From NCBI RefSeq assembly GCF_028561565.1, contig NZ_JAQQTE010000019.1:206586-270585 (forward strand): a stretch of 64,000 bases of DNA, given 5' to 3'. The position numbers were made by a program, and so were the translations under genes. Below the pieces are notes generated by a model. It searched no databases. It worked only from the letters and a program-made list of their open reading frames with translations, and was not told where the DNA came from. This DNA comes from Gilvibacter sediminis (GTDB taxonomy: Bacteria > Bacteroidota > Bacteroidia > Flavobacteriales > Flavobacteriaceae). Below are positions 1-8,668 of the stretch, one piece after another (position 1 is the first letter of the stretch; each line of letters opens with the position of its first letter).

Positions 1-155
1 CCTGGCAATTCTGCCAAGGTCTTCTCTGCTGCATCTCGATTGCTTTTGTAATTGATGCCTACTTGAGCTCCCTTTGCGGCAAAGGCCAAAGCAGTAGCCT
101 TACCGATGCCTCTGGAGCCTCCTGTGATCAGTACTTTCTTGCCCGAATAATCCAT
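1..155 (-). CDS. SDR family oxidoreductase, N-terminal fragment
   Basis: The first 51 codons of a gene that runs off the left edge of the window. The translation opens with MDYSGKKVLITGG and contains TGGSRGIG, the glycine-rich dinucleotide-binding motif of classical short-chain dehydrogenases/reductases, followed by the expected helix (KATALAFAAKGAQV). The catalytic Ser-Tyr-Lys residues lie outside the window, so substrate and cofactor preference cannot be judged. The ATG at 155 is the natural start because it places the Rossmann motif at residue 8 onward. Confidence 0.85.
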   Translation of the reverse strand, partial: MDYSGKKVLITGGSRGIGKATALAFAAKGAQVGINYKSNRDAAEKTLAELP

Positions 156-238
156 AGTTTAATATTCAATTTTACAGCTTTGGCAATCTCAAACTCTAGG
201 TTTTTAGAGTGTTCAAAATCGCACTATAAAATTAAACA

Positions 239-1156
239 TTAATCTACAGGTATACACAGATCAACGATGCACTTTTGCTCGGGATGCTGTTTAAAATCGT
301 TGTGGTAGATCTCAAAGGGTTCTTGATCATTCTTGGTGTAACCCTGCTCATTCATCCAAACAAAAAGGCCCGTCCAAGATTTCTCAAACTCGTCCAAACC
401 AATCTCAAAGCTCCCTACTATACATTTTCCTGGTTCAAGGGTTCTCGTACTTACAACACCCGCTGGTTTTTCATCAGAATTTAGCAGTATGGAGGCACTC
501 ATTCTGACCTCAGCAGGGGCAGTGAACTTAAAGCTGTCGTGAAAGACCGTTGCCAGTTTTGTTTGATCATTCATGAGACCTTTAGGTGCTGCCCATTGCA
601 TGAGCTGTCCATAGGCTGTTTCTAAGTTTTGCAAACCTTTGCAACTTACATAAGCGGTTTGTAGTTGTGGCATTTGTTTTACCTCAATAGTAGCATTCAT
701 AGTAATCCAGTTTTTGTGATTTTTAATGATGCTAAGGTATTGCTCCACATCAGGATAGGCTTGACCATTCTTGCGCAGCAGTTGACTTATCTTGCTAAAT
801 CTATTTGGGTTCTGTTTTTTGAATTCCGTCGGAGAAACCTCAAAGTACTTTTTGAACGCCCGAGAAAAAGAAGACACCTCGCTAAAACCGTATTTCTGAG
901 CCAATTCTGAGGCTGTTATATCTCGATGCAATAGTTCATCCGCAGCCTTGGTCAAGCGTCTGCGAATCACGTATTCATTCAAAGTTTCTTCGGTGATAAA
1001 CTTAAAGATGCGATGAAAATGATAGGGTGAAAAATAGGCCACCTGCGCAATGCGCTCTAAGGACAGATCGCCACCCAAGTTCTCATCGATATAATCAAAA
1101 ACGCGATTCAATCGGCTTTGGTAATCTGGATTTATGGCTTGATTGGTTTCGGTCAT
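239..1156 (-). CDS. AraC family transcriptional regulator with GyrI-like effector domain
   Basis: A 305-residue DNA-binding regulator. The N-terminal part carries the double helix-turn-helix of AraC/XylS proteins: the first at about residues 31-53 (LSLERIAQVAYFSPYHFHRI) and the second at about 82-115 (ELAQKYGFSEVSSFSRAF, then SPTEFKK). From about residue 155 to the end it resembles the GyrI-like small-molecule-binding fold found in Rob and SoxS-like multidrug-responsive regulators. It likely senses a small organic ligand and activates nearby or distant genes; the ligand is unknown. The ATG at 1156 leads directly into the domain. It ends about 80 bases from the SDR gene on the same strand, so co-transcription is possible. 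Confidence 0.9.
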   Translation of the reverse strand: MTETNQAINPDYQSRLNRVFDYIDENLGGDLSLERIAQVAYFSPYHFHRIFKFITEETLNEYVIRRRLTKAADELLHRDITASELAQKYGFSEVSSFSRAFKKYFEVSPTEFKKQNPNRFSKISQLLRKNGQAYPDVEQYLSIIKNHKNWITMNATIEVKQMPQLQTAYVSCKGLQNLETAYGQLMQWAAPKGLMNDQTKLATVFHDSFKFTAPAEVRMSASILLNSDEKPAGVVSTRTLEPGKCIVGSFEIGLDEFEKSWTGLFVWMNEQGYTKNDQEPFEIYHNDFKQHPEQKCIVDLCIPVD

Positions 1157-1249
1157 CGTTTATTTCTGATTCAGCTAAGGCTAAATTACAGAATCGTTTG
1201 CTTTTGGAAACAATCCTGCGGTAACACCATGTAATAATAAGCAAGCTTA

Positions 1250-1627
1250 TCATTGCCCTTGGGGTAATCGAAGGGCAACTACGAAAATTAAACCTAAGGC
1301 GATCAACTTTACAATGCCAAAGAAAAGATCATCAGCATCCGCAGTAAAAAAAGTACTGATGATTCCCCCGGCTACTAGCACAGAAACTAGAATATTAGCA
1401 AACCTGTTGGTCTTGGGTTTTAGGTAATTGGAGAGCAGCATCATTAAAATGGGAAGCTCTAAAATGAATCCGTAAAACAGTAGGGAACCTTCTGATATTT
1501 GCATGCCTCGCATTTCATCAATATAGCCTGGAGCTAACATTTGATGCAGATCCCGAAAAATCATATTGAATAAAATAAAGGCCCATAATAGAGACAGGAA
1601 ACGTTCTGGATTTTGTGTTTTTATCAT
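1250..1627 (-). CDS. Small membrane protein, DUF6326-like
   Basis: A 125-residue protein with four predicted hydrophobic segments (about residues 10-25, 47-66, 76-95, 102-120) and a conserved-looking LHQMLAPGYIDEMRG stretch between the first two. This layout fits the small four-helix membrane proteins annotated DUF6326 in Bacteroidota. I cannot assign a function. It lies in a leftward run with the next two upstream genes, but the spacing to each neighbour leaves room for separate promoters. Confidence 0.7.
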   Translation of the reverse strand: MIKTQNPERFLSLLWAFILFNMIFRDLHQMLAPGYIDEMRGMQISEGSLLFYGFILELPILMMLLSNYLKPKTNRFANILVSVLVAGGIISTFFTADADDLFFGIVKLIALGLIFVVALRLPQGQ

Positions 1628-1666
1628 GTTAAATAGTATTTGTGATTATTAAGGTTGAGCCAACCA

Positions 1667-2062
1667 TTATTGACCCGCTAAAAAGGCTACATACTCTGTG
1701 GTGACCAAGTCATTCAATTGCAAGAGGTTTAACTCTCTTTTGGCTTTTAACGAATCAATTTTCTGACGATAATTCGCTAATTCAGCCTGCTGAGCTTGGT
1801 TTGGATTCGGGGCGGGTCCGCCTGTTAGGCTATTGATATTTCGATACATTAGGGCGATCTGATGCTCTTGCTGATCGATCTCAAAAAGCAAAGGACAAGC
1901 CGCTAAGGTTTCTTTGTAGTTGGCGTAACCACCTTGCTCCTGAAGCAGATTTACAGCGAGATCAAAGTCTAAAGGTTCTGATTTATCATCCCAAGTAAAA
2001 ATGGAGAATACTCCAGCCACTAAGGCTCCTGTGATGAGTTCAATGAGTTTAACAACAGTCAT
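1667..2062 (-). CDS. Hypothetical membrane-anchored protein
   Basis: A 131-residue protein starting MTVVKLIELITGALVAGVFSIF, one N-terminal hydrophobic helix followed by a soluble, mostly helical region (charged repeats such as YRQKIDSLKAKRELNLLQLNDL near the C-terminus suggest coiled coil). I chose the ATG at 2062 over the longer frame reaching 2110 because the extra residues are cysteine- and lysine-rich and do not look like a signal or domain. No family recognised. The C-terminal region would lie in the periplasm or cytoplasm depending on helix orientation. Confidence 0.6.
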   Translation of the reverse strand: MTVVKLIELITGALVAGVFSIFTWDDKSEPLDFDLAVNLLQEQGGYANYKETLAACPLLFEIDQQEHQIALMYRNINSLTGGPAPNPNQAQQAELANYRQKIDSLKAKRELNLLQLNDLVTTEYVAFLAGQ

Positions 2063-2170
2063 GTTTTTTCTTTTACAACATTTAATGCTGCAAAGATGGA
2101 TTGGGCCCATGGCCTGTGCATTGACTTGGGTTAAGAAATGAATTTAACTGAGTAAGAAGAGGTTAAATCC

Positions 2171-2746
2171 TTAAGAAAAAAGTCTTTTGCGGATTCTGCT
2201 GAGGGATTCTGGTTTGATACCCAAATAGCTCGCAATCATATATTGCGGCACGCGGTTGATCAGGTCCGGGCGGCTAGCGACCAATTGTTGGTAGCGATCC
2301 TCGGGAGATTGATTCTTAAAATTATCAAAGGACAGCTGCTTCTTGACCGACAATTGATCTCCGATCTTGATAAACATAGGAACAAATTGTGGGAACTTCG
2401 CGATAAACTCCTGAGTGCTCTCATCGGTGCCGCTTGAGATCACCGAAGGCTCTACGCAGGACAAATAATACTCAGAAGGTGTTTGACTGACGTAACTGGC
2501 AGGAGTGATGGGATCATTCTCTGTATAGAAATCCATGATGCGCTCCTCTCCGTCTTGAATGTAGTAGCGACGCACACATCCTTTAAGCACTAAAAAGCAA
2601 TTCTTGGCCACTTGGCCGGCTTCTAAAAGCACAGTGTTCTTTGCGTATTCTCGAATAATATCAGTGTTTTTGATCACCTCGATCTCTTCTGGAGATAGAT
2701 CCATGTATTGAGAAAAGTAAGCAACCAGCAGATTGTCCGTATTCAT
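2171..2746 (-). CDS. Crp/Fnr family transcriptional regulator
   Basis: A 191-residue regulator with a cyclic-nucleotide-binding-like beta-roll (about residues 20-120; VLLEAGQVAKNCFLVLKGCVRRYY is typical) and a C-terminal helix-turn-helix (about 160-190; MIASYLGIKPESLSRIRKRL). This short form without a distinct winged-helix tail is common in Flavobacteriia. The phosphate-binding cassette RxS of true cAMP receptors is not visible, so the ligand is uncertain. It sits between unrelated genes and probably acts elsewhere in the genome. Confidence 0.88.
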   Translation of the reverse strand: MNTDNLLVAYFSQYMDLSPEEIEVIKNTDIIREYAKNTVLLEAGQVAKNCFLVLKGCVRRYYIQDGEERIMDFYTENDPITPASYVSQTPSEYYLSCVEPSVISSGTDESTQEFIAKFPQFVPMFIKIGDQLSVKKQLSFDNFKNQSPEDRYQQLVASRPDLINRVPQYMIASYLGIKPESLSRIRKRLFS

Positions 2747-2800
2747 AGCCTTATTGAATTGCTTGAGAAAGTTAAGAAAATATAAGCTAGTCTTAAGCTG

Positions 2801-3871
2801 CTAATTCGTTTGTTCTTGGATCTTGATCCAGTTCGCTATATCGACCACCACTTGCTTTTCAATGGAAGTGGGAATGTCTTTGACTTCTTCAAACAGACCA
2901 GTTTCACAGACTTGAAATAAATGATTCAAGTTCGGGTATACCTTAAAAGTGACAGATGGACTTTTAGAGGCCTTGAGTTTGGTCTTTAAGAGTTCAAACT
3001 CCTCCGGATAAACTACAAAAAGGTCTTTATCGCCGGTAATTGCAAATACCGGACAATCAATATCAGCGTAAAATTCAAAGTCTTTGTAGGTCTTAAAATA
3101 ATCGTGATTCAAGCGGTTGACAAAAAATGTGGTTTCATTCAAAAAAGCCTCTTCCAGATCTGCATTGGCAACCTCACGTAAATAATAGTTATCCTGATGT
3201 GTTCTGCGGATCAAACTCAAAACATTTTGCTCAATCTGCTGCAAATCATCACCATTTTTAATGTAGCGCCAGATCTGCTGTTCCAAAGCGGTCTGTTTCA
3301 CTATCTGTGACTGTGGAAAATAGTTAGCCCGCATATGTGCCACCATCTGCTTGGTCATAGTAATGTCAAGCGGATTGGCTGGTGGCGCCATAAGCACCAT
3401 AAATGCACATTCTTTTACTTCCCGCGCCGCCAGGGGTGCAACTTCTCCACCTTCACTTTGGCCAATAAAACCAACTTGGCCAATCTTGGCTTGTTTTGAT
3501 AAATACTTAAAAGCGGCTGCAGCATCTTGGGCAAACAAACCTAAAGTAGCCTCGGCAAAACTACCGCCAGATTCTCCTACGCCACGCTTGTCATAACGCA
3601 AGGAAGCTATGCCTCGTTGCGCCAAATAAATGGCTACGTCTTTGAAGAATTTATGCCCTTGAAAACTTTGATCGCGATCCATCTCACCAGACCCAGCTAC
3701 TAAAACCACACCGGGAAAAGGACCTTCGCCTTCTGGTGTGACCAACTCTCCAACCAAGACCACACCATCTTTTTCATTAGTAAATCGAACTTCTTGAGTG
3801 TTGAAATCTAAGTCTGCATCTACGCATCCCATCAGGAGTACACAGCAAAGAAGAGTAAAATATCTAAACAT
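2801..3871 (-). CDS. Alpha/beta hydrolase lipoprotein
   Basis: A 356-residue hydrolase with a lipoprotein signal peptide (lipobox LLMGC, Cys16), so it should be anchored to a membrane facing the periplasm or cell surface. The nucleophile elbow GQSEG places the catalytic Ser at residue 139; an acidic residue in TGDKDLFV and a His in LNHLFQ near the C-terminus complete a likely triad. DKRGVGES before the elbow is typical of this hydrolase group (dienelactone hydrolase/BAAT-like esterases). Substrate unknown. The gene ends about 55 bases upstream of the Crp/Fnr gene on the same strand. Confidence 0.85.
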   Translation of the reverse strand: MFRYFTLLCCVLLMGCVDADLDFNTQEVRFTNEKDGVVLVGELVTPEGEGPFPGVVLVAGSGEMDRDQSFQGHKFFKDVAIYLAQRGIASLRYDKRGVGESGGSFAEATLGLFAQDAAAAFKYLSKQAKIGQVGFIGQSEGGEVAPLAAREVKECAFMVLMAPPANPLDITMTKQMVAHMRANYFPQSQIVKQTALEQQIWRYIKNGDDLQQIEQNVLSLIRRTHQDNYYLREVANADLEEAFLNETTFFVNRLNHDYFKTYKDFEFYADIDCPVFAITGDKDLFVVYPEEFELLKTKLKASKSPSVTFKVYPNLNHLFQVCETGLFEEVKDIPTSIEKQVVVDIANWIKIQEQTN

Positions 3872-3892
3872 AACTATTGCGCTTACTGCAAG

Positions 3893-4234
3893 TTACGCTT
3901 TCTTGACAAATTCAGATTTTAACCCCATAGCACCAAAACCGTCAATCTTGCAAGCAATGTCATGATCTCCTTCTACCAAGCGAATGTTCTTCACCTTGGT
4001 GCCTTTCTTAACCGGTTTGGGAGCGCCTTTAACAGGAAGGTCTTTAATGACAATAACAGTATCACCGTCTTGGAGCGGGTTTCCATTAGCGTCCACTATA
4101 GCCGATTCATCTGCCGCCATTTCTTGGGACGCATCCCATTCAAAACTGCATTCCGGGCAGGCATAGATGTCTGAATGTAAATTATATCCGTAAGGAGATT
4201 GACAGCGCGGACAAGGTTTCATTTGGTCGGACAT
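3893..4234 (-). CDS. yjdM: Zinc-ribbon protein YjdM (PhnA family)
   Basis: A 113-residue protein with an N-terminal zinc ribbon (Cys8, Cys11, Cys26, Cys29) joined to a small beta-barrel domain containing [27 protein letters not shown] and [20 protein letters not shown], the hallmark of the YjdM/PhnA family. Members were once linked to phosphonate use, but the true role is not settled. Full length for the family. It ends close to the next leftward gene (3871) and may be co-transcribed with it. Confidence 0.9.
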   Translation of the reverse strand: MSDQMKPCPRCQSPYGYNLHSDIYACPECSFEWDASQEMAADESAIVDANGNPLQDGDTVIVIKDLPVKGAPKPVKKGTKVKNIRLVEGDHDIACKIDGFGAMGLKSEFVKKA

Positions 4235-4295
4235 GGAATCGTTAGCTTGATGTTTCTATTGCCGCCAAAAGTACAAGTATTTTGCCGATACGTGA

Positions 4296-4682
4296 TCAGT
4301 TCAGATCGTCATCCTGCAAGACAAGAATGTACTGCTTGTCGAATTCTCCTATATCATTAAAGGTCCAAAGACTATCGTCAATAGGATCTTGTCGGTATAC
4401 TTCTGAGAGATTGCCTTCTGCATCACGAATAAAAAGCACGATGGAATCAAAAGCCTCCAAAGAGGATGGAACCACCGAGTCCGATGGACCTTGCCCCGCG
4501 ATGATATACTGCTGGCCGCCAATTTCAATATCGATCTCATTGTTGGTTTCCGTCACAAAGACCAAAGTGGCGCTGGTTTCATTCTGAACGACCATCTCTG
4601 TAACAACAACAGGTGGGTCATCTTCTGAACAGATCGTGGCCAAAAAATAAGGTGCAAGGAATAACAATAGATAGGATTTCAT
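4296..4682 (-). CDS. Hypothetical lipoprotein or secreted protein
   Basis: A 128-residue protein with a hydrophobic N-terminus (MKSYLLLFLAPYFLATIC) followed by SEDDPPVVV, the acidic tract usually found right after the lipid-modified Cys in flavobacterial lipoproteins. The lipobox ATIC is not canonical, so lipidation is inferred. The rest looks like a small beta-rich domain with no recognised family. The ATG at 4682 fits the signal sequence. Confidence 0.65.
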   Translation of the reverse strand: MKSYLLLFLAPYFLATICSEDDPPVVVTEMVVQNETSATLVFVTETNNEIDIEIGGQQYIIAGQGPSDSVVPSSLEAFDSIVLFIRDAEGNLSEVYRQDPIDDSLWTFNDIGEFDKQYILVLQDDDLN

Positions 4683-4816
4683 AGTAACAATTTTTCTTAC
4701 TGATGAAACAACTCAACGTGAGAAATCCCTAAAGGCCTTTTGTGATTGATTACAGTAGGTTGATGATAATTAGATAATCCCCTGCCGCGCTGGAAGTTGT
4801 AGAACTTTTTTTTAAA

Positions 4817-4952
4817 TGTCATCTCGATACAACGCCACTTCGTGGCGCCACTCGATGACCGTTAGCGATTCTTCCATTACTGAACAATGTTTTGAAAAAA
4901 CCAAACATCCAGTGGATGTTTGAGTGAAGTACCCGCGTAAGCGGAAAACACA
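4817..4952 (+). repeat. Dispersed three-hairpin element, copy 1
   Basis: A compact set of hairpins abutting the end of trkH. Hairpin A (4818-4860) has outer arms GTCAT/ATGAC around CTCGATAC and CACTCGA, with an inner stem CGCCAC/GTGGCG. After TGAACAATGTTTTG (4881-4894), hairpin B (4903-4921) has AAACATCCA/TGGATGTTT. Then GAGTGA and a small CCGC-GTAA-GCGG hairpin. The same order of conserved loops and flanks, with different stem sequences, occurs in reverse at 14834-15004, and hairpin A alone at 17780-17822. The family may also act as the transcription end for trkH. Confidence 0.8.
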
Positions 4953-4954
4953 AT

Positions 4955-6463
4955 CTATCTATTCTTCCAAAAGAATGGAGTAAAAAGAATAAGCACCGTA
5001 AAGAGTTCCAATCGGCCAATAAGCATCAAGAAAGAAGCCCACCATTTTCCAGCGGTTGGTAATGAAGCGTAGTTTTCAACAGGGCCCAGATCTCCTAAGG
5101 CAGGTCCTACATTACCTAATGTAGAGGCAGCACCACCCAAGGCTGTTTTAAAATCCAAACCTATCCAAGAGAATACCAAGGTCCCAATGATAAAACTCAA
5201 CATATACAGAATGAAGAATGCAAGTATGTTGAATACAATGGGTTGTTGTACCGCCTTTTGATTGTAGCGTACCGGCAGAATGGCGTTGGGATGCAAGGTT
5301 CTTCTAAACTCCATGATCCCGTTTTTGATCATGATGATGTGACGCACGATCTTGATCCCTCCAGAAGTAGATCCGCTGCTTCCGCCTAGGAACATCAGCC
5401 CAAAGAAAAAGAGCGTCAAGAAGGGCGTCCAGAGTGTGAAATCTGCCGTTACAAAACCTGTGGTGGTCACTACAGCAAGCACTTGAAACAATCCGTGTCT
5501 GAGCGCGGATTCTCCTGCACCCAATACTTGCGGATGCGCTACAGAGCTCGCACTGACATCAGCCTGAAAATAAATGATCAATGCCGCAACGAGCGTCAAA
5601 GAAACAATCCCGATCAAATAGTATTTGAATTCATCGTCTTCAAAAATTCGACTGAACTTACGCTTAAACGCAAAGTAACTCAAGACAAAATTGGTCCCCG
5701 CCAAGAACATGAATACAATGATGATGTATTGAATTAAAGGCGTATCATTCCAATAGGCTACACTGGCATTTTTGGTAGAGAAACCACCCGTACTGAGCGT
5801 ACTTAAAGAGTGATTTACCGCATCAAAAACAGACATACCAGCCACTGAGAGTAAAATAGTCTCTGCCACTGTATAACCTACATAAATCAACCACAGGCGC
5901 TTGGCTGTATCTGTAATTCGAGGGTGTAGTTTATCGCCTCCCGGCCCTGGTGCCTCTGCAGCAAAGAGCTGCATCCCTCCAATACCCAAAAGCGGTAAAA
6001 TAGCAATGGCCAAAACAATGATTCCCATTCCTCCGATCCAGTGGGTAATACTGCGCCAAAGCAAAATCCCCTCAGGCATGACCTCAATATCATTTAAAAT
6101 CGTTGCCCCCGTAGTGGTATAGCCGCTAATGGTCTCAAAAAAGGCATCGCTATATACAGGAATGGCATCCGTCAAGACATACGGCAAACTGCCCGTTATG
6201 GACATGAACAGCCATCCAAAGGTCACGATGAGATATCCTTCACGTTTCTGTAATTCTTTGCGGTGTTTGGCCGTGGCATACATAAAAAGACCGCCCAAAA
6301 GATTGGTGATCAAGCCGGCCAATAAAATGCCTTCAGTAGCCCCATCGTCATAACCAAAACTCACCAAAGCAGAGATCCACATAAAGCCTCCGTTGCACAG
6401 CAACAGCAAGCCCATGAGGTGAAAAATGAGTTTTAAATTGAGTCTGGATAAGGAAGAGATCAT
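4955..6463 (-). CDS. trkH: Trk system potassium uptake protein TrkH
   Basis: A 502-residue inner-membrane channel subunit for K+ uptake. The translation shows the four membrane-pore-membrane repeats of the TrkH/KtrB superfamily, with selectivity-loop glycines in TTTGAT, STLSTGGFS, VVTTTGFVTAD and ASTLGNVGPALG. I chose the ATG at 6463 because it overlaps the trkA stop by one base (TGATG), which indicates translational coupling; the open frame reaches further upstream but adds a basic stretch inside trkA. Works with the cytosolic TrkA protein encoded immediately upstream. Confidence 0.95.
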   Translation of the reverse strand: MISSLSRLNLKLIFHLMGLLLLCNGGFMWISALVSFGYDDGATEGILLAGLITNLLGGLFMYATAKHRKELQKREGYLIVTFGWLFMSITGSLPYVLTDAIPVYSDAFFETISGYTTTGATILNDIEVMPEGILLWRSITHWIGGMGIIVLAIAILPLLGIGGMQLFAAEAPGPGGDKLHPRITDTAKRLWLIYVGYTVAETILLSVAGMSVFDAVNHSLSTLSTGGFSTKNASVAYWNDTPLIQYIIIVFMFLAGTNFVLSYFAFKRKFSRIFEDDEFKYYLIGIVSLTLVAALIIYFQADVSASSVAHPQVLGAGESALRHGLFQVLAVVTTTGFVTADFTLWTPFLTLFFFGLMFLGGSSGSTSGGIKIVRHIIMIKNGIMEFRRTLHPNAILPVRYNQKAVQQPIVFNILAFFILYMLSFIIGTLVFSWIGLDFKTALGGAASTLGNVGPALGDLGPVENYASLPTAGKWWASFLMLIGRLELFTVLILFTPFFWKNR

Positions 6464-7812
6464 CAGACGAAGAGTTTTTCTACCTTCTCTAAGGCTTGAG
6501 GCAAACAAGAAACCACTACTCTATCCCCTTCTTTGATCTCAAAGTCTCCAAGGGCAATGATACCTTCACCATCGCGAATGATCCCTCCAATTATGGCAGA
6601 TCTCGGAAAATCCAGCTCGCGAATGATCTTGTTACACACGGCACTCTCTGGGTGCACAATAAATTCCAAAAGCTCCACGTTCATATTGTTGAGCTTGGTA
6701 ATAGCAACAACCTCCCCTTTTCTGATGTATCTAAAAATGGTATTTGCCGCGAGAAGTTTTTTATTGATCAAGGTATTGATCCCGATGGACTGCGAAAGTT
6801 GGAAGTAATCCATATTCTCGACCAGAGCGATGGTTTTCTTAACCCCACGTGATTTGGCTACCAAGCAACTCATGATATTGGTCTCTGAGTTTCCAGTCAC
6901 CGAAACAAAGGCATCCATATCAGAGATTGCTTCTTCTTCTAACAACTCCACATTGCGGCCATCTCCGTTGATCACCAAACAACTCGGTACATCATCGGCA
7001 ATTTCAAAGGCTTTGTCCTTATCGGATTCAATGAGTTTTACCTTGAATTTACTTGCACAGAGGTCTCTGGCCGTTTTAAAGCCGATATTACTCCCGCCCA
7101 AGATCATAACATTTCTAAGGTCTTCTTTCACCTTGCCTACCATGGTATAAATGCTTTCCAAGCCCTCTTTAACGGTGACAAAATAAACCTGATCTCCTTC
7201 TCGGAATTGTGTATCTCCGCGTGGAATAATCGTGTATTGGGTTCCGCTACGCTGGATGGCGATCGGCACATAAGTGTACTTTTCGCTCACGTCTGCCAGA
7301 TCGCGAACGCTCTTACCTACTATAGAAGACGTTCTGGAAAGGATCAGTCCAACCATGGTCAAAGCGCCTTCGTCAAATTCATAAGTATCGTTGAATCCAC
7401 TCTGGTTGAGTAGCAAACCAATCTCATTGGCCGCCAAGGATTCTGGAGAGATCAACTCGTCAATACCCAAATGAGTAAATCCGATCTCGTCCTTATTTTC
7501 AATGAATTCAGCATTGGAAATACGCGCAATGGTGCGCTTGGCCCCCAATTGTTTAGCAAGAACACAAACGGTAATGTTCGTGGTCTCACTGGAGGTCACC
7601 CCAATCACCAATTCGGTATTGGCAACATCTGCATCTTTTAGTACCGAAATAGAGGTTGCGTCTCCTTTGACCACCCGAATATCCAAATGCGTATCTGCAT
7701 ACTGCAAACTGGCACGGTCAGTATCAATCAAAGTAATGTCTTGCGATTCAAAGGAAAGCAGTTTGGCTAAATGGAAGCCAACCTCGCCGGCACCGGCTAT
7801 TATAATCTTCAT
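6463..7812 (-). CDS. trkA: Trk system potassium uptake regulator TrkA
   Basis: A 449-residue cytosolic regulator with two tandem RCK units. Each has an NAD-binding Rossmann fold (IIAGAGEVGFHLA at residues 3-15; VMILGGSNIGFKTA around residue 235) followed by an RCK-C domain (the second ends KEGDRVVVSC near the C-terminus). It gates TrkH in response to nucleotides. First gene of a two-gene operon; a TAAATTTG -7 box lies 23-30 bases upstream. Length is typical for the family. Confidence 0.96.
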   Translation of the reverse strand: MKIIIAGAGEVGFHLAKLLSFESQDITLIDTDRASLQYADTHLDIRVVKGDATSISVLKDADVANTELVIGVTSSETTNITVCVLAKQLGAKRTIARISNAEFIENKDEIGFTHLGIDELISPESLAANEIGLLLNQSGFNDTYEFDEGALTMVGLILSRTSSIVGKSVRDLADVSEKYTYVPIAIQRSGTQYTIIPRGDTQFREGDQVYFVTVKEGLESIYTMVGKVKEDLRNVMILGGSNIGFKTARDLCASKFKVKLIESDKDKAFEIADDVPSCLVINGDGRNVELLEEEAISDMDAFVSVTGNSETNIMSCLVAKSRGVKKTIALVENMDYFQLSQSIGINTLINKKLLAANTIFRYIRKGEVVAITKLNNMNVELLEFIVHPESAVCNKIIRELDFPRSAIIGGIIRDGEGIIALGDFEIKEGDRVVVSCLPQALEKVEKLFV

Positions 7813-7834
7813 AGGCTACGAAAAGCGTGCGGGG

Positions 7835-7842
7835 CAAATTTA
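7835..7842 (-). promoter_or_regulatory. Predicted -7 box for trkA
   Basis: TAAATTTG on the minus strand matches the Bacteroidota -7 consensus TAnnTTTG and sits 23-30 bases before the trkA ATG. No convincing -33 TTG at the expected distance was found. Confidence 0.55.
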
Positions 7843-7909
7843 CAGAAAATCTCAATATCTGCCTCCAAGATTATCAGCTTTGACACATCACTAATGGCTC
7901 TATTTTGCG

Positions 7910-7917
7910 TATTTTTG
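7910..7917 (+). promoter_or_regulatory. Predicted -7 box for ubiE-porT
   Basis: TATTTTTG matches TAnnTTTG and lies 17-24 bases upstream of the ubiE ATG, implying a leader of only about ten bases. Confidence 0.6.
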
Positions 7918-7933
7918 CACCCAAATTGATGCC

Positions 7934-8668
7934 ATGGCCAAGTCGGTGAACCCTTATAAAGATTCGGACCTCAACAAAAAAGCACAAGTGGAGCAGATGT
8001 TTGACAACATCTCCAACCGCTATGATGGGCTGAACCGCGTAATAACCTTTGGTATTGACCAAAAATGGCGCAGAAAGGTGGTCAAGATGATCGTTGCTCA
8101 AGATCCAGAAACTGTTTTGGACATTGCCACAGGTACGGGAGACCTAGCCATTGCCTTCGCGCAGCGCTTGGATAAAGCCAAGGTGACCGGTTTGGATATT
8201 TCTGAAGGCATGCTCAGTGTGGCCCGCAAGAAAACGGCAGAAGCTTCTTTTGCAGATCGATTGGAATTTGTGAAAGCAGACTCAGAAGCCATGCCCTACC
8301 CAGACAATCATTTTGATGCTATCACAGTTTCCTTCGGGATCAGAAACTTTGAGAATTTAGAAAAAGGTTTGGCTGAGATTCTACGTGTTCTCAAGCCTGG
8401 CGGCCTTTTTGTGGTCTTGGAAACCTCCGTTCCAGAAAAATTTCCTTACAAACAGGGCTATAAATTCTACTCAAAAGGTATCTTGCCGCTCATTGGAAAG
8501 TTGTTTTCTAAGGATAAAGTAGCTTACGGTTATTTGTCCGAAAGCGCAGCCGCTTTTCCTTATGGCGAACGACTCAACAATATTTTTGCAAAAATTGGGT
8601 TTATAGAGACTGAAAATAAGCCACAAACATTTGGTGTTGCTACCATTTATACTGCTACCAAGGCATGA
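7934..8668 (+). CDS. ubiE: Demethylmenaquinone methyltransferase UbiE/MenG
   Basis: A 244-residue class I SAM-dependent methyltransferase that carries out the last step of menaquinone synthesis. Visible motifs are DIATGTGDLAIAFAQRL (SAM-binding motif I), the family signature FGIRNFENLEKGLAEILRVLKPGG, and an N-terminal VEQMFDNISNRYDGLNRVITFG. Full length. It overlaps the porT start by four bases (ATGA), a pairing seen in other Bacteroidota, though the two proteins act in unrelated processes. Confidence 0.96.
   Translation: MAKSVNPYKDSDLNKKAQVEQMFDNISNRYDGLNRVITFGIDQKWRRKVVKMIVAQDPETVLDIATGTGDLAIAFAQRLDKAKVTGLDISEGMLSVARKKTAEASFADRLEFVKADSEAMPYPDNHFDAITVSFGIRNFENLEKGLAEILRVLKPGGLFVVLETSVPEKFPYKQGYKFYSKGILPLIGKLFSKDKVAYGYLSESAAAFPYGERLNNIFAKIGFIETENKPQTFGVATIYTATKA

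Noticed and set aside
275-484. Plus-strand frames opposite the AraC gene and similar frames opposite other genes
   Set aside because: They are antisense shadows of well-supported genes with no domain, signal or promoter of their own.
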